Of a stretch of DNA of 64,000 bases, positions 35,826-43,422 are shown one piece after another. Source of the DNA: Actinacidiphila cocklensis (GTDB taxonomy: Bacteria > Actinomycetota > Actinomycetes > Streptomycetales > Streptomycetaceae); assembly GCF_907177275.1 (NCBI RefSeq), contig NZ_CAJSLV010000081.1, forward strand, positions 214,221-278,220, written 5' to 3'. The notes below the pieces were generated by a model. The model saw only the letters and a program-made list of their open reading frames with translations. It made no database searches and had not been told where the DNA came from. Made by a program: the position numbers and the translations under genes. Position 1 is the stretch's first letter. Every line of letters starts with the position of its first letter.

Positions 35826-36263
35826 GTGACCACCAGGTTCAACAGCCACCGTCCCGACGGCGAGCCCACGGCGGACCGTTGGGCGAGTGCTCTGCACCTC
35901 TTCGACGACGTCGGCGGCAGCGCGACCGTGGTGCGCGAACAGACCGCGGCGGAGCGCTGGGAGCTCGCCGAGTTGCTCTTCGAGGAGAAAGGTTACGTGG
36001 AAGCGGCGAACCTCCTCACCGGCATCGTCGCCGAATTCCCGGAGCACGTGGCGGCGCGGCTGCTACTGGCGCGGGCCTACTACCACTCGGCCCAGTTGCG
36101 GCGTGCCGAGGCAGAGCTGCGCGTGATCATCGACCGGGATCCGGTCGAACACTACGCGCATCTGATGCTGGGCCGCACTCTGGAGCGCCAGGGCCGCAAG
36201 CAGGAGGCCGCCCCATGGCTGCGCATGGCAGGCGCGCTCTCCGGCGACGCCACCCCGAACTGA
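35826..36263 (+). CDS. small tetratricopeptide-repeat protein
   Basis: A 145-residue protein from GTG 35826 behind GGGAGAA. Three TPR-like helix pairs are visible: AELLFEEKGYVEAANLLTGI, then AARLLLARAYYHSAQLRRAE with LRVIIDRDP, then AHLMLGRTLERQGRKQEAAP. No enzyme motif. Such single-domain TPR proteins are scaffolds; partner unknown. It sits 133 bp after the LAL gene. Confidence 0.85.
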   Translation: MTTRFNSHRPDGEPTADRWASALHLFDDVGGSATVVREQTAAERWELAELLFEEKGYVEAANLLTGIVAEFPEHVAARLLLARAYYHSAQLRRAEAELRVIIDRDPVEHYAHLMLGRTLERQGRKQEAAPWLRMAGALSGDATPN

Positions 36264-36274
36264 GCCCGGCCGGG

Positions 36275-36560
36275 CCTGCGCCGTGGCGGCGGCCGGGCCA
36301 GGCGGTGACCCCGCCACCCGGTCAGCGGCGGCCGCTTGTCGAACCGGGTGGCAACGGCGCGGTTCCTCTTCAATCGGTTGATGCCGCACTCGACCGCGTG
36401 CCGGGCCTTGGTCTCGCGGTCGAGAGCCGGAGGCCGGCCCCCGCCCTTCCGCGCCGTTAGCGGTGCTCGACCTGGTCGGCCGGTTCCGCGATCGTGCACC
36501 GAATTCCCCGCCTGCGCCGGTAGGCCTGGTGCGCGCGGGATGAAGACGCCTTGCCGCCCC
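36275..36560 (-). mobile_element. IS5-family transposase C-terminal remnant
   Basis: One frame reads KASSSRAHQAYRRRRGIRCT and then IAEPADQVEHR before a stop, the middle of an IS5/IS4-type transposase. After a shift the next frame reads GGRPPALDRETKARHAVECG, then INRLKRNRAVATRFDK, which is the Y/E-x-x-x-E-R-x-x-N-R-L-K catalytic-Glu block. The 5' half and terminal repeats are missing. The MFS gene downstream on the opposite strand is intact. Confidence 0.7.
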
Positions 36561-36728
36561 GTACACGCACCGGTCGCACCTGCGGACGGTCATCTCCTTT
36601 CCAGATGACCGTTGTCTCTGATCATCGCTGTCAGAGGGGAAGCATGGAGTACCCGAAGAGCGCTGGTACCCGTGCGAGCGCCGAAGCAGCCGCTCGACCA
36701 CCACGGAGCCCCATCAGGGAAGGCGCAC

Positions 36729-37973
36729 ATGTCCACCGACTCCCGCTCCACCCGTACGACCAGCCCGACCGCACCGGGCACCCCGTCGCCCAGGGCCGCC
36801 TCCGGCGTGCCCGGGTGGCTGGTGGCGCTCCTGGCGGTCGCCTCCGGAATGACGGTCGCCAACCTCTACTACGCCCAGCCCCTGCTGTCGTCACTGAGCG
36901 ACGTCTTCCACACCAGCACCGCCACGGCCGGCGCGCTGATCACGATCACTCAGATCGGCTATGTGGTGGGCATGCTCTTCCTCGTCCCGCTGGGTGACCG
37001 GATCGAGAAGCGCCGCCTCGTGACCACCCTGCTGGCAGTCACCACGCTCGCCCTGGTTGCGGCCGGTGCGGCGACCAGCTTCCCGATGCTCCTGATCGCC
37101 TCCCTGATCAGCGGGGCCACCTCGGTGGTCGCCCAGATCCTGGTCCCCTTCGCCGCCAGTCTGGCCCCCGACCACGCCAGGGGCCGGATCGTCGGCCGGG
37201 TGATGAGCGGACTGCTCACCGGCATCCTGCTGTCCCGCACGCTCAGCAGCCTGGTCTCCGGCATCGCCGGCTGGCGCGTCGTCTACCTGGGCTCCGCGGT
37301 CCTGATGGCGCTACTCGCCCTGGGCCTGCACCTGGCCCTGCCGGAACATGCCCCGACCACCACCGCCCCTTACCACCATGTGCTCCGCTCCACCCTCCAG
37401 TTGGTGCGCACCCATCCGGCGCTGGTACGCCGGGGGCTGTACCAGGCGGCGATGTTCGGCGTGTTCAGCGCCTTCTGGACCACCGTGTCGTTCGTCCTCA
37501 CCGGCCCCGGATTCCACTACTCCGCGTTGGGCGTCGGGATCTTCGCCCTGGTCGGCGCAGCGGGTGCCGCCGTGGCACCGCTGGCCGGCCACTGGGCCGA
37601 CCGCGAACTGGTACGGCCGATCACCGGTGCCGCCTTGGCCGTCGCGGCGCTCGCCGCCGCGCTGGCCGGCTTCGGCAAGCACAGCATCGTGCTCCTCGCG
37701 CTGGCCGCGGTCCTGCTGGACATGGCCGTGCAGACCACCCTCATCCTCGGCCAGCACACCGTCTACCGGCTGGACCCGGCTGCCCGCGCACGCCTCAACA
37801 GCTCCTTCATCGCCATCTTCTTCCTCGGCGGCGCGATCGGGTCGCAGCTCGGGTCGGTCGCCTACCACGCCGGGGGCTGGACCGCGGTGACCGCTCTCGG
37901 CGCTGCCCTGCCCGTCGCGGCCCTGCTCTACTGGACCACGGAGCGCCGATCCGCGGGCCCCGCCGCAAGCTGA
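36729..37973 (+). CDS. MFS transporter, probable drug or metabolite efflux
   Basis: A 414-residue protein with about 12 hydrophobic helices. The ATG at 36729 follows GGAAGG. Motif A is present after helix 2 (FLVPLGDRIEKRRLV). An early NLYYAQPLL segment is typical of a common actinobacterial DHA1-like family annotated as efflux pumps. A long bidirectional terminator separates it from the convergent LysR gene. Substrate unknown. Confidence 0.88.
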   Translation: MSTDSRSTRTTSPTAPGTPSPRAASGVPGWLVALLAVASGMTVANLYYAQPLLSSLSDVFHTSTATAGALITITQIGYVVGMLFLVPLGDRIEKRRLVTTLLAVTTLALVAAGAATSFPMLLIASLISGATSVVAQILVPFAASLAPDHARGRIVGRVMSGLLTGILLSRTLSSLVSGIAGWRVVYLGSAVLMALLALGLHLALPEHAPTTTAPYHHVLRSTLQLVRTHPALVRRGLYQAAMFGVFSAFWTTVSFVLTGPGFHYSALGVGIFALVGAAGAAVAPLAGHWADRELVRPITGAALAVAALAAALAGFGKHSIVLLALAAVLLDMAVQTTLILGQHTVYRLDPAARARLNSSFIAIFFLGGAIGSQLGSVAYHAGGWTAVTALGAALPVAALLYWTTERRSAGPAAS

Positions 37974-37988
37974 CGGCGCGCGCCGGTC

Positions 37989-38020
37989 GCACACCACGAG
38001 CGCCGGCGCTCGTGGTGTGC
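37989..38020. terminator. bidirectional terminator between MFS and LysR genes
   Basis: GCACACCACGAGCGCC (37989-38004) is followed immediately by its exact reverse complement (38005-38020), a 32-bp perfect palindrome. It lies 15 bp after the MFS stop and 12 bp after the convergent LysR stop. Confidence 0.8.
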
Positions 38021-38032
38021 CGCCGCAAGCGG

Positions 38033-38893
38033 TCAGGTGATGTGCCGCAGCAGCGCGGCAACCGCCGGAGGTGCCTCTCCGCCGGGACGCGCTACCAGGA
38101 CGTTCCAACGCGGCGGATTCCGGGCGAACCGGCGCAGGACCAGGTCGGGGAAGCGGCCGGCGATGGACTCCGGCATGACGCAGACCCCGAGGTCGTGCCG
38201 GACCAGTTCGGAGGCCGCGACGATGTCGTTGACCTCGAAGGCGACGCTGCGCTCGACCGCGGCGGCCCGGAAGACCCGGTCCACCGCGGAGCGGATCGCC
38301 CAGCCGGGCGTGAAGTCGACGAACGGCATCCGGGCGATCTCGGCGAAGGTGACCCGGTCGTCCTGGGCGAAGGCACGGGAGAGCGACGCCGCCACCACCA
38401 TCTCCTCACGTGCCAGCAGTCGGGTCTCCAGCCCGCGCTGCTGCTGGCGGTCGAAGGCGACCACCGCGAGGTCCACCGATCCGTCGCGTAGCGCCTCCCG
38501 GATGTCGGCGACCGCCGCCTGCCGCAGCCGGACCACCACACCGGGGTGTTCGGCCCGCAGCGCGGCCAGCGCATGGTGCAGACCGGCCCAGACACCTTGC
38601 ATGGTGCCGACCGTGACCTGCCCTCGCAGCTCGCCTCGTACGAGGTCGACCGCCGCCCTGGCCTGGTCCGCCGCCCGCAGCGCCGCGCGGGCAGCCGGCA
38701 CGAACGCCTCACCGGCCGCGGTCAGGGAGACCCGGTGCGTGGTGCGGTCGAACAGCTGGGTCCCCAACTCCTTCTCAAGCGCGCGCACCGTACCGGACAC
38801 CGCCGACTGCACGACATGCAGACGCCGTGCCGCCGCCGTGAACCGTCCTTCCTCGGCGACGGCGACGACAACCTCCATCTGACGCAGATCCAT
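38033..38893 (-). CDS. LysR-family transcriptional regulator
   Basis: A 286-residue protein of typical family length. The N-terminal helix-turn-helix spans residues about 1-60 (MDLRQMEVVVAVAEEGRFTA, RLHVVQSAVSGTVRALEKEL). The effector domain starts near residue 92 (GQVTVGTMQGVWAGLHHALA). LysR proteins usually control a divergent gene; here that is the HSL esterase copy B at 39311, across 417 bp. The other candidate is the convergent MFS gene. Confidence 0.92.
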   Translation of the reverse strand: MDLRQMEVVVAVAEEGRFTAAARRLHVVQSAVSGTVRALEKELGTQLFDRTTHRVSLTAAGEAFVPAARAALRAADQARAAVDLVRGELRGQVTVGTMQGVWAGLHHALAALRAEHPGVVVRLRQAAVADIREALRDGSVDLAVVAFDRQQQRGLETRLLAREEMVVAASLSRAFAQDDRVTFAEIARMPFVDFTPGWAIRSAVDRVFRAAAVERSVAFEVNDIVAASELVRHDLGVCVMPESIAGRFPDLVLRRFARNPPRWNVLVARPGGEAPPAVAALLRHIT

Positions 38894-39310
38894 ATCCACT
38901 CCCGAAGGCGAGCCGGACGGCCATCCCCTGTGGAGATCCGCCCCGGGCGTGATCATCGCATCCGATACGCGGGGAAGGACATCGACGCGGTCGAACGGGC
39001 GATCCGGCACCGATCTGACGGCCTCCCGCGACGAGCGCGTCGGAGTTCCACCGCGGAAGCCGTCACGGCGGAAGTCCTCGTTCCCGCCCGCCGATCCGTT
39101 TGGCTCCGGCGGACCATATCGACGTGCCGAAAGCATCTCTCGCGACGCTGAGGACATCTGTGCCCGGCGACGACAGCAGCGGTGCGCGCACGGACAATTG
39201 CCGCGGACCCGGAGGCTTAACGTGGCGGGCAGCGGTTCCAGGATGTGCTCACGGATCTGGCCGCATTGCCGGAAGCGCCGGTGTCCCCATGACCGATTCA
39301 GGAGATCCAC
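38894..39310. promoter_or_regulatory. intergenic region between LysR and HSL esterase copy B
   Basis: 417 bp without a convincing gene. It should hold the LysR promoter and the promoter of the downstream esterase. CAGGAGA (about 39299-39305) is the esterase ribosome binding site. LysR proteins bind T-N11-A motifs; many such matches exist and none stands out. Confidence 0.4.
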
Positions 39311-40282
39311 ATGCCCGAGACCGTCAGGCCCGTTCAGCCGGTGCTGGAGCCCGAGGCAGCCGCATTCGCGGAGGCCACCGCCAATCCGCCGTACCTGTTC
39401 GGCATACCCCCTGCCGCAGGGCGCAAGGCCGTCGACGAGGTGCAGTCCGGCGAGATCGAGAAGCCGCAGATCGACGAGGAGTGGATCACTGTCCCGGGCG
39501 GTCCGACGGGCAGCGTCCGTGCCCGCATCGTCAAGCCCGCGGGCGCCGAGGGAATCCTGCCGGTGGTCCTCTACATCCACGGCGCCGGCTGGGTGTTCGG
39601 CAACGCACACACCCACGACCGCCTGGTGCGGGAACTGGCCGTCGGTGCGGGCGCCGCCGTGGTGTTCCCGGAGTACGACCTGTCTCCCGAGGCCCGCTAC
39701 CCGGTCGCCATCGAGCAGAACTACGCCGTCGCCCAGTGGATCGTCCGGCAGGGCACCTCCAAGGGCCTGGACGGTACGCGGCTGGCGGTGGCCGGAGACT
39801 CGGTCGGCGGCAACATGAGCGCCGCGCTGACCTTGATGGCCAAGGAGCGCGGCGACGTTCCGCTGGTGCAGCAGGTGCTGTTCTACCCGGTCACCGACGC
39901 GAGCTTCGACACCGGTTCGTACCACCAGTTCGCCACTGGCTACTTCCTGCGCCGTGACGGCATGCAGTGGTTCTGGGACCAGTACACGACCGACGAGGGC
40001 GAGCGTGCCCAGATCACGGCCTCTCCCCTGCGTGCCACCACCGAGCAGCTCACCGGACTGCCCCCCGCCCTTGTCATCACCGGCGAGGCCGATGTGCTGC
40101 GCGACGAGGGCGAGGCGTACGCGAACAAGCTCCGGGGGGCCGGTGTGCCCGTCACCGCCGTGCGGTTCCAGGGCATCATCCACGACTTCGTGATGCTCAA
40201 CGCCCTGCGCGGGACGCACGCGGCGCAGGCCGCCATCACGCTCGCCACCGACACCCTGCGCGCCGTGCTGCACGCCGCCTGA
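39311..40282 (+). CDS. HSL-family alpha/beta hydrolase (esterase), copy B
   Basis: A 323-residue paralogue of the esterase at 23873-24844: same length, same motifs (YIHGAGW, AGDSVGG, EADVLRDEGE, IIHDF). Nucleotide identity is very high over the blocks 39867-39990 and 40030-40110 but clearly lower in the first 300 bp, a mosaic pattern. It lies opposite the LysR regulator, which may control it. Immediately after its stop lies the 3' remnant of the partner hydrolase found intact after copy A. Confidence 0.92.
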   Translation: MPETVRPVQPVLEPEAAAFAEATANPPYLFGIPPAAGRKAVDEVQSGEIEKPQIDEEWITVPGGPTGSVRARIVKPAGAEGILPVVLYIHGAGWVFGNAHTHDRLVRELAVGAGAAVVFPEYDLSPEARYPVAIEQNYAVAQWIVRQGTSKGLDGTRLAVAGDSVGGNMSAALTLMAKERGDVPLVQQVLFYPVTDASFDTGSYHQFATGYFLRRDGMQWFWDQYTTDEGERAQITASPLRATTEQLTGLPPALVITGEADVLRDEGEAYANKLRGAGVPVTAVRFQGIIHDFVMLNALRGTHAAQAAITLATDTLRAVLHAA

Positions 40283-40283
40283 G

Positions 40284-40469
40284 CCCGACAACGCGATCAA
40301 CCCCGAGGTCGAGCGTTTCGGCGCCCGGCGGGCCGCGGCGACGGTCATCGAAGCCGAGGGCGCCTCGCACGCGGTCGCCGTGTCCCAGCCGGCGCGGGTC
40401 GCCGGCCTGATCATGGACGCGGTACGTGCCACCGGCCTCACCGAGGGAACAGCCGGCCGCGCGGACTAG
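40284..40469 (+). pseudogene. 3' remnant of an EstC-like alpha/beta hydrolase
   Basis: Starting one base after the esterase stop, a frame reads PDNAINPEVERFGARRAAAT and VIEAEGASHAVAVSQPARVA to a TAG at 40467-40469. This matches the last quarter of the intact hydrolases at 55836 (ADQAINPEVERFGAQRAGAT) and 24881. The 5' three quarters including the nucleophile are gone and no start is available. An internal deletion evidently fused it to the esterase gene. Confidence 0.85.
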
Positions 40470-40662
40470 CTCCCCCGAACCGCACCCGCGCGGAGCCGCC
40501 ACCACTACAGGGGCGAGCCGCCCATCGGTTCGCCCTCCGGGGCACGCCGGACCGTTTCACCGTCCCGGCCGTGTCCGCTCCCGAGCCGGCGCCGCAGCGC
40601 ATCGACGCTCGGTGAGCCCACTCATACCGCCCCAAAACGGGGCCACGGAAAGGATCTCCACT

Positions 40663-41535
40663 ATGCGACTCCGAGGAATGCGCACGCGCAAGTCCCGCGT
40701 GCTGACCGCCGCATGCGCCCTGGCCGCCGCCGGGGCACTGGTGCCGGCGACCCAGGTGGTTGCGCGGGCGACCACCGCGGAGGACCGCGGCGCCAAGCCG
40801 ACCATCGTGCTCGTCCACGGGGCGTGGGCGGACGCGTCGAGCTGGAACGCGGTGATCAGCCGCCTCCAGCACGATGGGTACACCGTCGCCGCCCCGCCCA
40901 ACCCGCTGCGCGGTGTCGACTACGACGCCCAGACCCTGAAGGACTACCTGGCCACCGTCCAGGGCCCCGTCGTCCTGGTGGGGCACTCCTATGGCGGCGT
41001 GGTCATCACCAATGCCGCCGCGGGCAATCCCCAGGTCAAGGCACTCGTCTACGACGACGCCTACATCCCTGCCCAGGGCGAGACCGTGTTCCAGATCAAC
41101 GCCGCCCGGCCCGGTTCGTGCGTCACCGCCGACCCGTCGACGTTCCTGAACCTGGTGCCCTACCCGGGCTCGCCCGCGGGCGACTACGACGCCTACCTCA
41201 AGACCGCGCCCAACGGTGCTTACAAGGGATTCGCGGATTGCTTCGCCAACGGCGTCCCCGGCGCCCAGGCCGCACTCCTGGCGGCCGGTCAGCGCCCCTT
41301 CGCCGTCAGCGCAGGATCCGAACCGTCCGGTACGCCCGCCTGGCAGACCATCCCCTCCTGGGCCGTGGTCGGCACCGCCGACCACGTCATCCCACCGGCC
41401 GAACAGCTGGCCATGGCCACCCGTGCGGGCGCTCACGTCACGAAGGTCAACGCCGGTCACCTGTCACTGATCACCCGGCCCGACGCCGTGACCGACGTCA
41501 TCCTCGACGCCGCCCGAGCGGCCGACCGCTCCTGA
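40663..41535 (+). CDS. secreted alpha/beta hydrolase
   Basis: A 290-residue protein from ATG 40663 with AAAGGATC upstream. Residues 1-38 look like a signal peptide: basic start (MRLRGMRTRKSRVL), hydrophobic core (TAACALAAAGALVP), then an A-R-A cut site; whether Sec or Tat is unclear. The mature enzyme starts TIVLVHGAWADASSWNAVI, with elbow VLVGHSYGG and acid/His in TADHVIPPAEQLAM and AGHLSLITRP. Two Cys (SCVT, ADCF) could form a disulfide outside the cell. It is the exported relative of the cytosolic hydrolases nearby. Confidence 0.9.
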   Translation: MRLRGMRTRKSRVLTAACALAAAGALVPATQVVARATTAEDRGAKPTIVLVHGAWADASSWNAVISRLQHDGYTVAAPPNPLRGVDYDAQTLKDYLATVQGPVVLVGHSYGGVVITNAAAGNPQVKALVYDDAYIPAQGETVFQINAARPGSCVTADPSTFLNLVPYPGSPAGDYDAYLKTAPNGAYKGFADCFANGVPGAQAALLAAGQRPFAVSAGSEPSGTPAWQTIPSWAVVGTADHVIPPAEQLAMATRAGAHVTKVNAGHLSLITRPDAVTDVILDAARAADRS

Positions 41536-41716
41536 CACGGCCGTATCCACCGGCGCCCACTCCTTGCTCAGGAGCGCACAGTTTCGACGTCAGGGGAGCC
41601 GCCGGGGGACACTTGTGGCCGCACCGCCTTCGCCAGGACGGTGCGTGCAATGGACGGGCCTGATGAGGATTGGCCAGCCCCAACCTCCAGCGCCCGAGAG
41701 CGACTAGGGAGCGCAA

Positions 41717-42181
41717 GTGGTCGACGAAGCGATGGGTGACGAGGTCTACCAGCCGGACGGTTCCGGGGTGCAGGACGACGTCGGGTTGCTCGACGCGTCG
41801 GACACCCTGGACTACCGGGCCGGCGACCAGGCTCTTGACGAGGGCTACTCGCCTCCGGAGAGGCCCTGGGGCGTGGAGCGCGCCGGTGTCACGGCTTCGG
41901 AGCGGCTGCGGGGCGAGAGTCTGGACGAGCGTCTGTCCGAGGAGGTGCCCGACATCGGTGTCCCGGAAGGCGACGGTGTCGGAGACACCTGGGACACCGA
42001 CGGTGAACTCATCGACGACGAGGTCGGCGACGAGCGCGCCGGACGGCTGGTCGCGCCTGACGAGGGCAGCCACGGGAACACCGAATCCGACCTGATTGCC
42101 TTCGACATCGGCCTGGACGGCGCCGGGGCATCGGCCGAGGAGGCTGCGATACACCTGATCCCCGACTCCGAGACCTACTGA
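41717..42181 (+). CDS. DUF5709-like acidic protein
   Basis: A 154-residue, strongly acidic protein from GTG 41717 with GGAG six bases upstream. The pattern LLDASDTLDYRAGDQALDEGYSPPERPWGVE and ERLRGESLDERLSEEVPDI is characteristic of proteins I remember as DUF5709, common stress-associated actinobacterial proteins of unknown role. No membrane segment or enzyme motif. A strong hairpin follows its stop. Confidence 0.8.
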   Translation: MVDEAMGDEVYQPDGSGVQDDVGLLDASDTLDYRAGDQALDEGYSPPERPWGVERAGVTASERLRGESLDERLSEEVPDIGVPEGDGVGDTWDTDGELIDDEVGDERAGRLVAPDEGSHGNTESDLIAFDIGLDGAGASAEEAAIHLIPDSETY

Positions 42182-42200
42182 CGGGACGGCGGGCGCAGGA

Positions 42201-42230
42201 CAGGGCCGGTGCCCGCTCGGACCGGCCCTG
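42201..42230 (+). terminator. hairpin terminator after DUF5709 gene
   Basis: CAGGGCCGGT (42201-42210) and ACCGGCCCTG (42221-42230) pair perfectly around a 10-base loop, 20 bp after the stop. Confidence 0.7.
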
Positions 42231-42362
42231 CCTCGTCATCCGACCCGCGCTCGCCGTGTGTCCCTCGACCCGCACGGTCGGCCACGGGCAGTCGACGGCC
42301 CGGCCCGTAGGTCATCTCTTCGTCGCCCCACCTCGGGCAGGGTGGCCCGGCGACCACGCGGC

Positions 42363-42680
42363 TCACCGGGCCACCAGCCGGTCGTCCAGACCCTGGATGC
42401 CCTCGTTCCCCCGGGCCGGCCGCGCGAAAAACCCGGTCAGCTCATCCTCCGGCACCGGGCCTCCCGCGAGCACGTAGCCGGCTGGCAGCGAGCGCAGCTG
42501 CAGATCCGCGACGGGCGCGAGGTAGATGTGTGGCGGGCCATGTGCGGGGGGCAAACGGCGGCTGGCTCAGCACCGGCGCCAGCACCGTGTCGCACCGCTC
42601 GTTCGCCGTCCGGAAGACGCGGTCCTCACATGCGGCCAGGTCCTCCCACCCGGCCGCCACCGCCGAACCCCCGTGCACTG
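42363..42680 (-). pseudogene. unrecognised frameshifted coding remnant
   Basis: Two minus-strand frames with coding-like composition meet here: GWEDLAACEDRVFRTANERC in one frame, then HIYLAPVADLQLRSLPAGYV with ELTGFFARPARGNEGIQGLD in another, ending at the stop 42363-42365. The switch near 42540 suggests a frameshift. No family is recognised. It may be the decayed end of an unknown gene. Confidence 0.3.
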
Positions 42681-42787
42681 CCGGGCACATCCGCATGCAT
42701 TCTCGGGCAACACGAGCCCCGGAGCTGGACATAGCGTCGATGCGTAAGCACACGCCGGCACCCATCCACTTGCAGGAGACCCCTTAC

Positions 42788-43363
42788 ATGAGCACTCACA
42801 CCACCCCGGGGAGCAGCCAGCCGTGGCTGCATCAGAAGGGCGCGGTCATCCAGGAGTTCGGGACCGTCAAGCAGTTCCCGATCGGACTGTCCTACGACAC
42901 GCGTATGTATGCCTGCCAGCGCCTGAACCAGGTGCTGGCGAACACGCACATCCTCTACTCCCTCTACAAGAAGCATCACTGGCTGGTCCGCGGGGCGACC
43001 TTCTACCAGCTGCACCTGGTGCTGGACAAGCACGCCGGGGAGCAGCTGGAACTCGTCGACACCCTGGCCGAGCGGGTGCAGAGCCTGGGCGGTGTGGCCG
43101 TGGCCGACCCGCGGCACGTCAGCGAGATCACCTCCATCCCACGGCCACCGGACGGGGTCGAGGAGGTCCCGGCCATGCTGTCGCGGCTGCTGGAGGCCCA
43201 CGAGACGATCCTCGTCCAGGCACACGACGCCGCTGCCCGGTCTGCCGAGCTGGGCGACGACGGCAGCAACGACCTGCTGGTCTCCCAGGTGATCCGCACC
43301 GGTGAGCTGCAGGCCTGGTTCCTGGCCGAGCACCTGGTCGACACACCCCTTGTCCGCGCCTGA
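42788..43363 (+). CDS. dps: Dps-family ferritin-like DNA-protection protein
   Basis: A 191-residue protein from ATG 42788 with CAGGAGA upstream. The Dps ferroxidase signature is visible: HHWLVRGATFYQLHLVLDKH near residues 58-78, with the H-x-x-x-G-x-x-F-x-x-L-H and D-x-x-x-x-x-E ligands. Four-helix length is normal. Dps oligomers oxidise and store iron using peroxide and protect DNA. It lies 59 bp before transketolase; a stress-induced link to the NADPH-producing operon is plausible. Confidence 0.92.
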   Translation: MSTHTTPGSSQPWLHQKGAVIQEFGTVKQFPIGLSYDTRMYACQRLNQVLANTHILYSLYKKHHWLVRGATFYQLHLVLDKHAGEQLELVDTLAERVQSLGGVAVADPRHVSEITSIPRPPDGVEEVPAMLSRLLEAHETILVQAHDAAARSAELGDDGSNDLLVSQVIRTGELQAWFLAEHLVDTPLVRA

Positions 43364-43422
43364 CCGCAGCTCAACCACGTGCACACCTGAACCCCTACGC
43401 CGACAGAGAGAGCTTGATCAGG

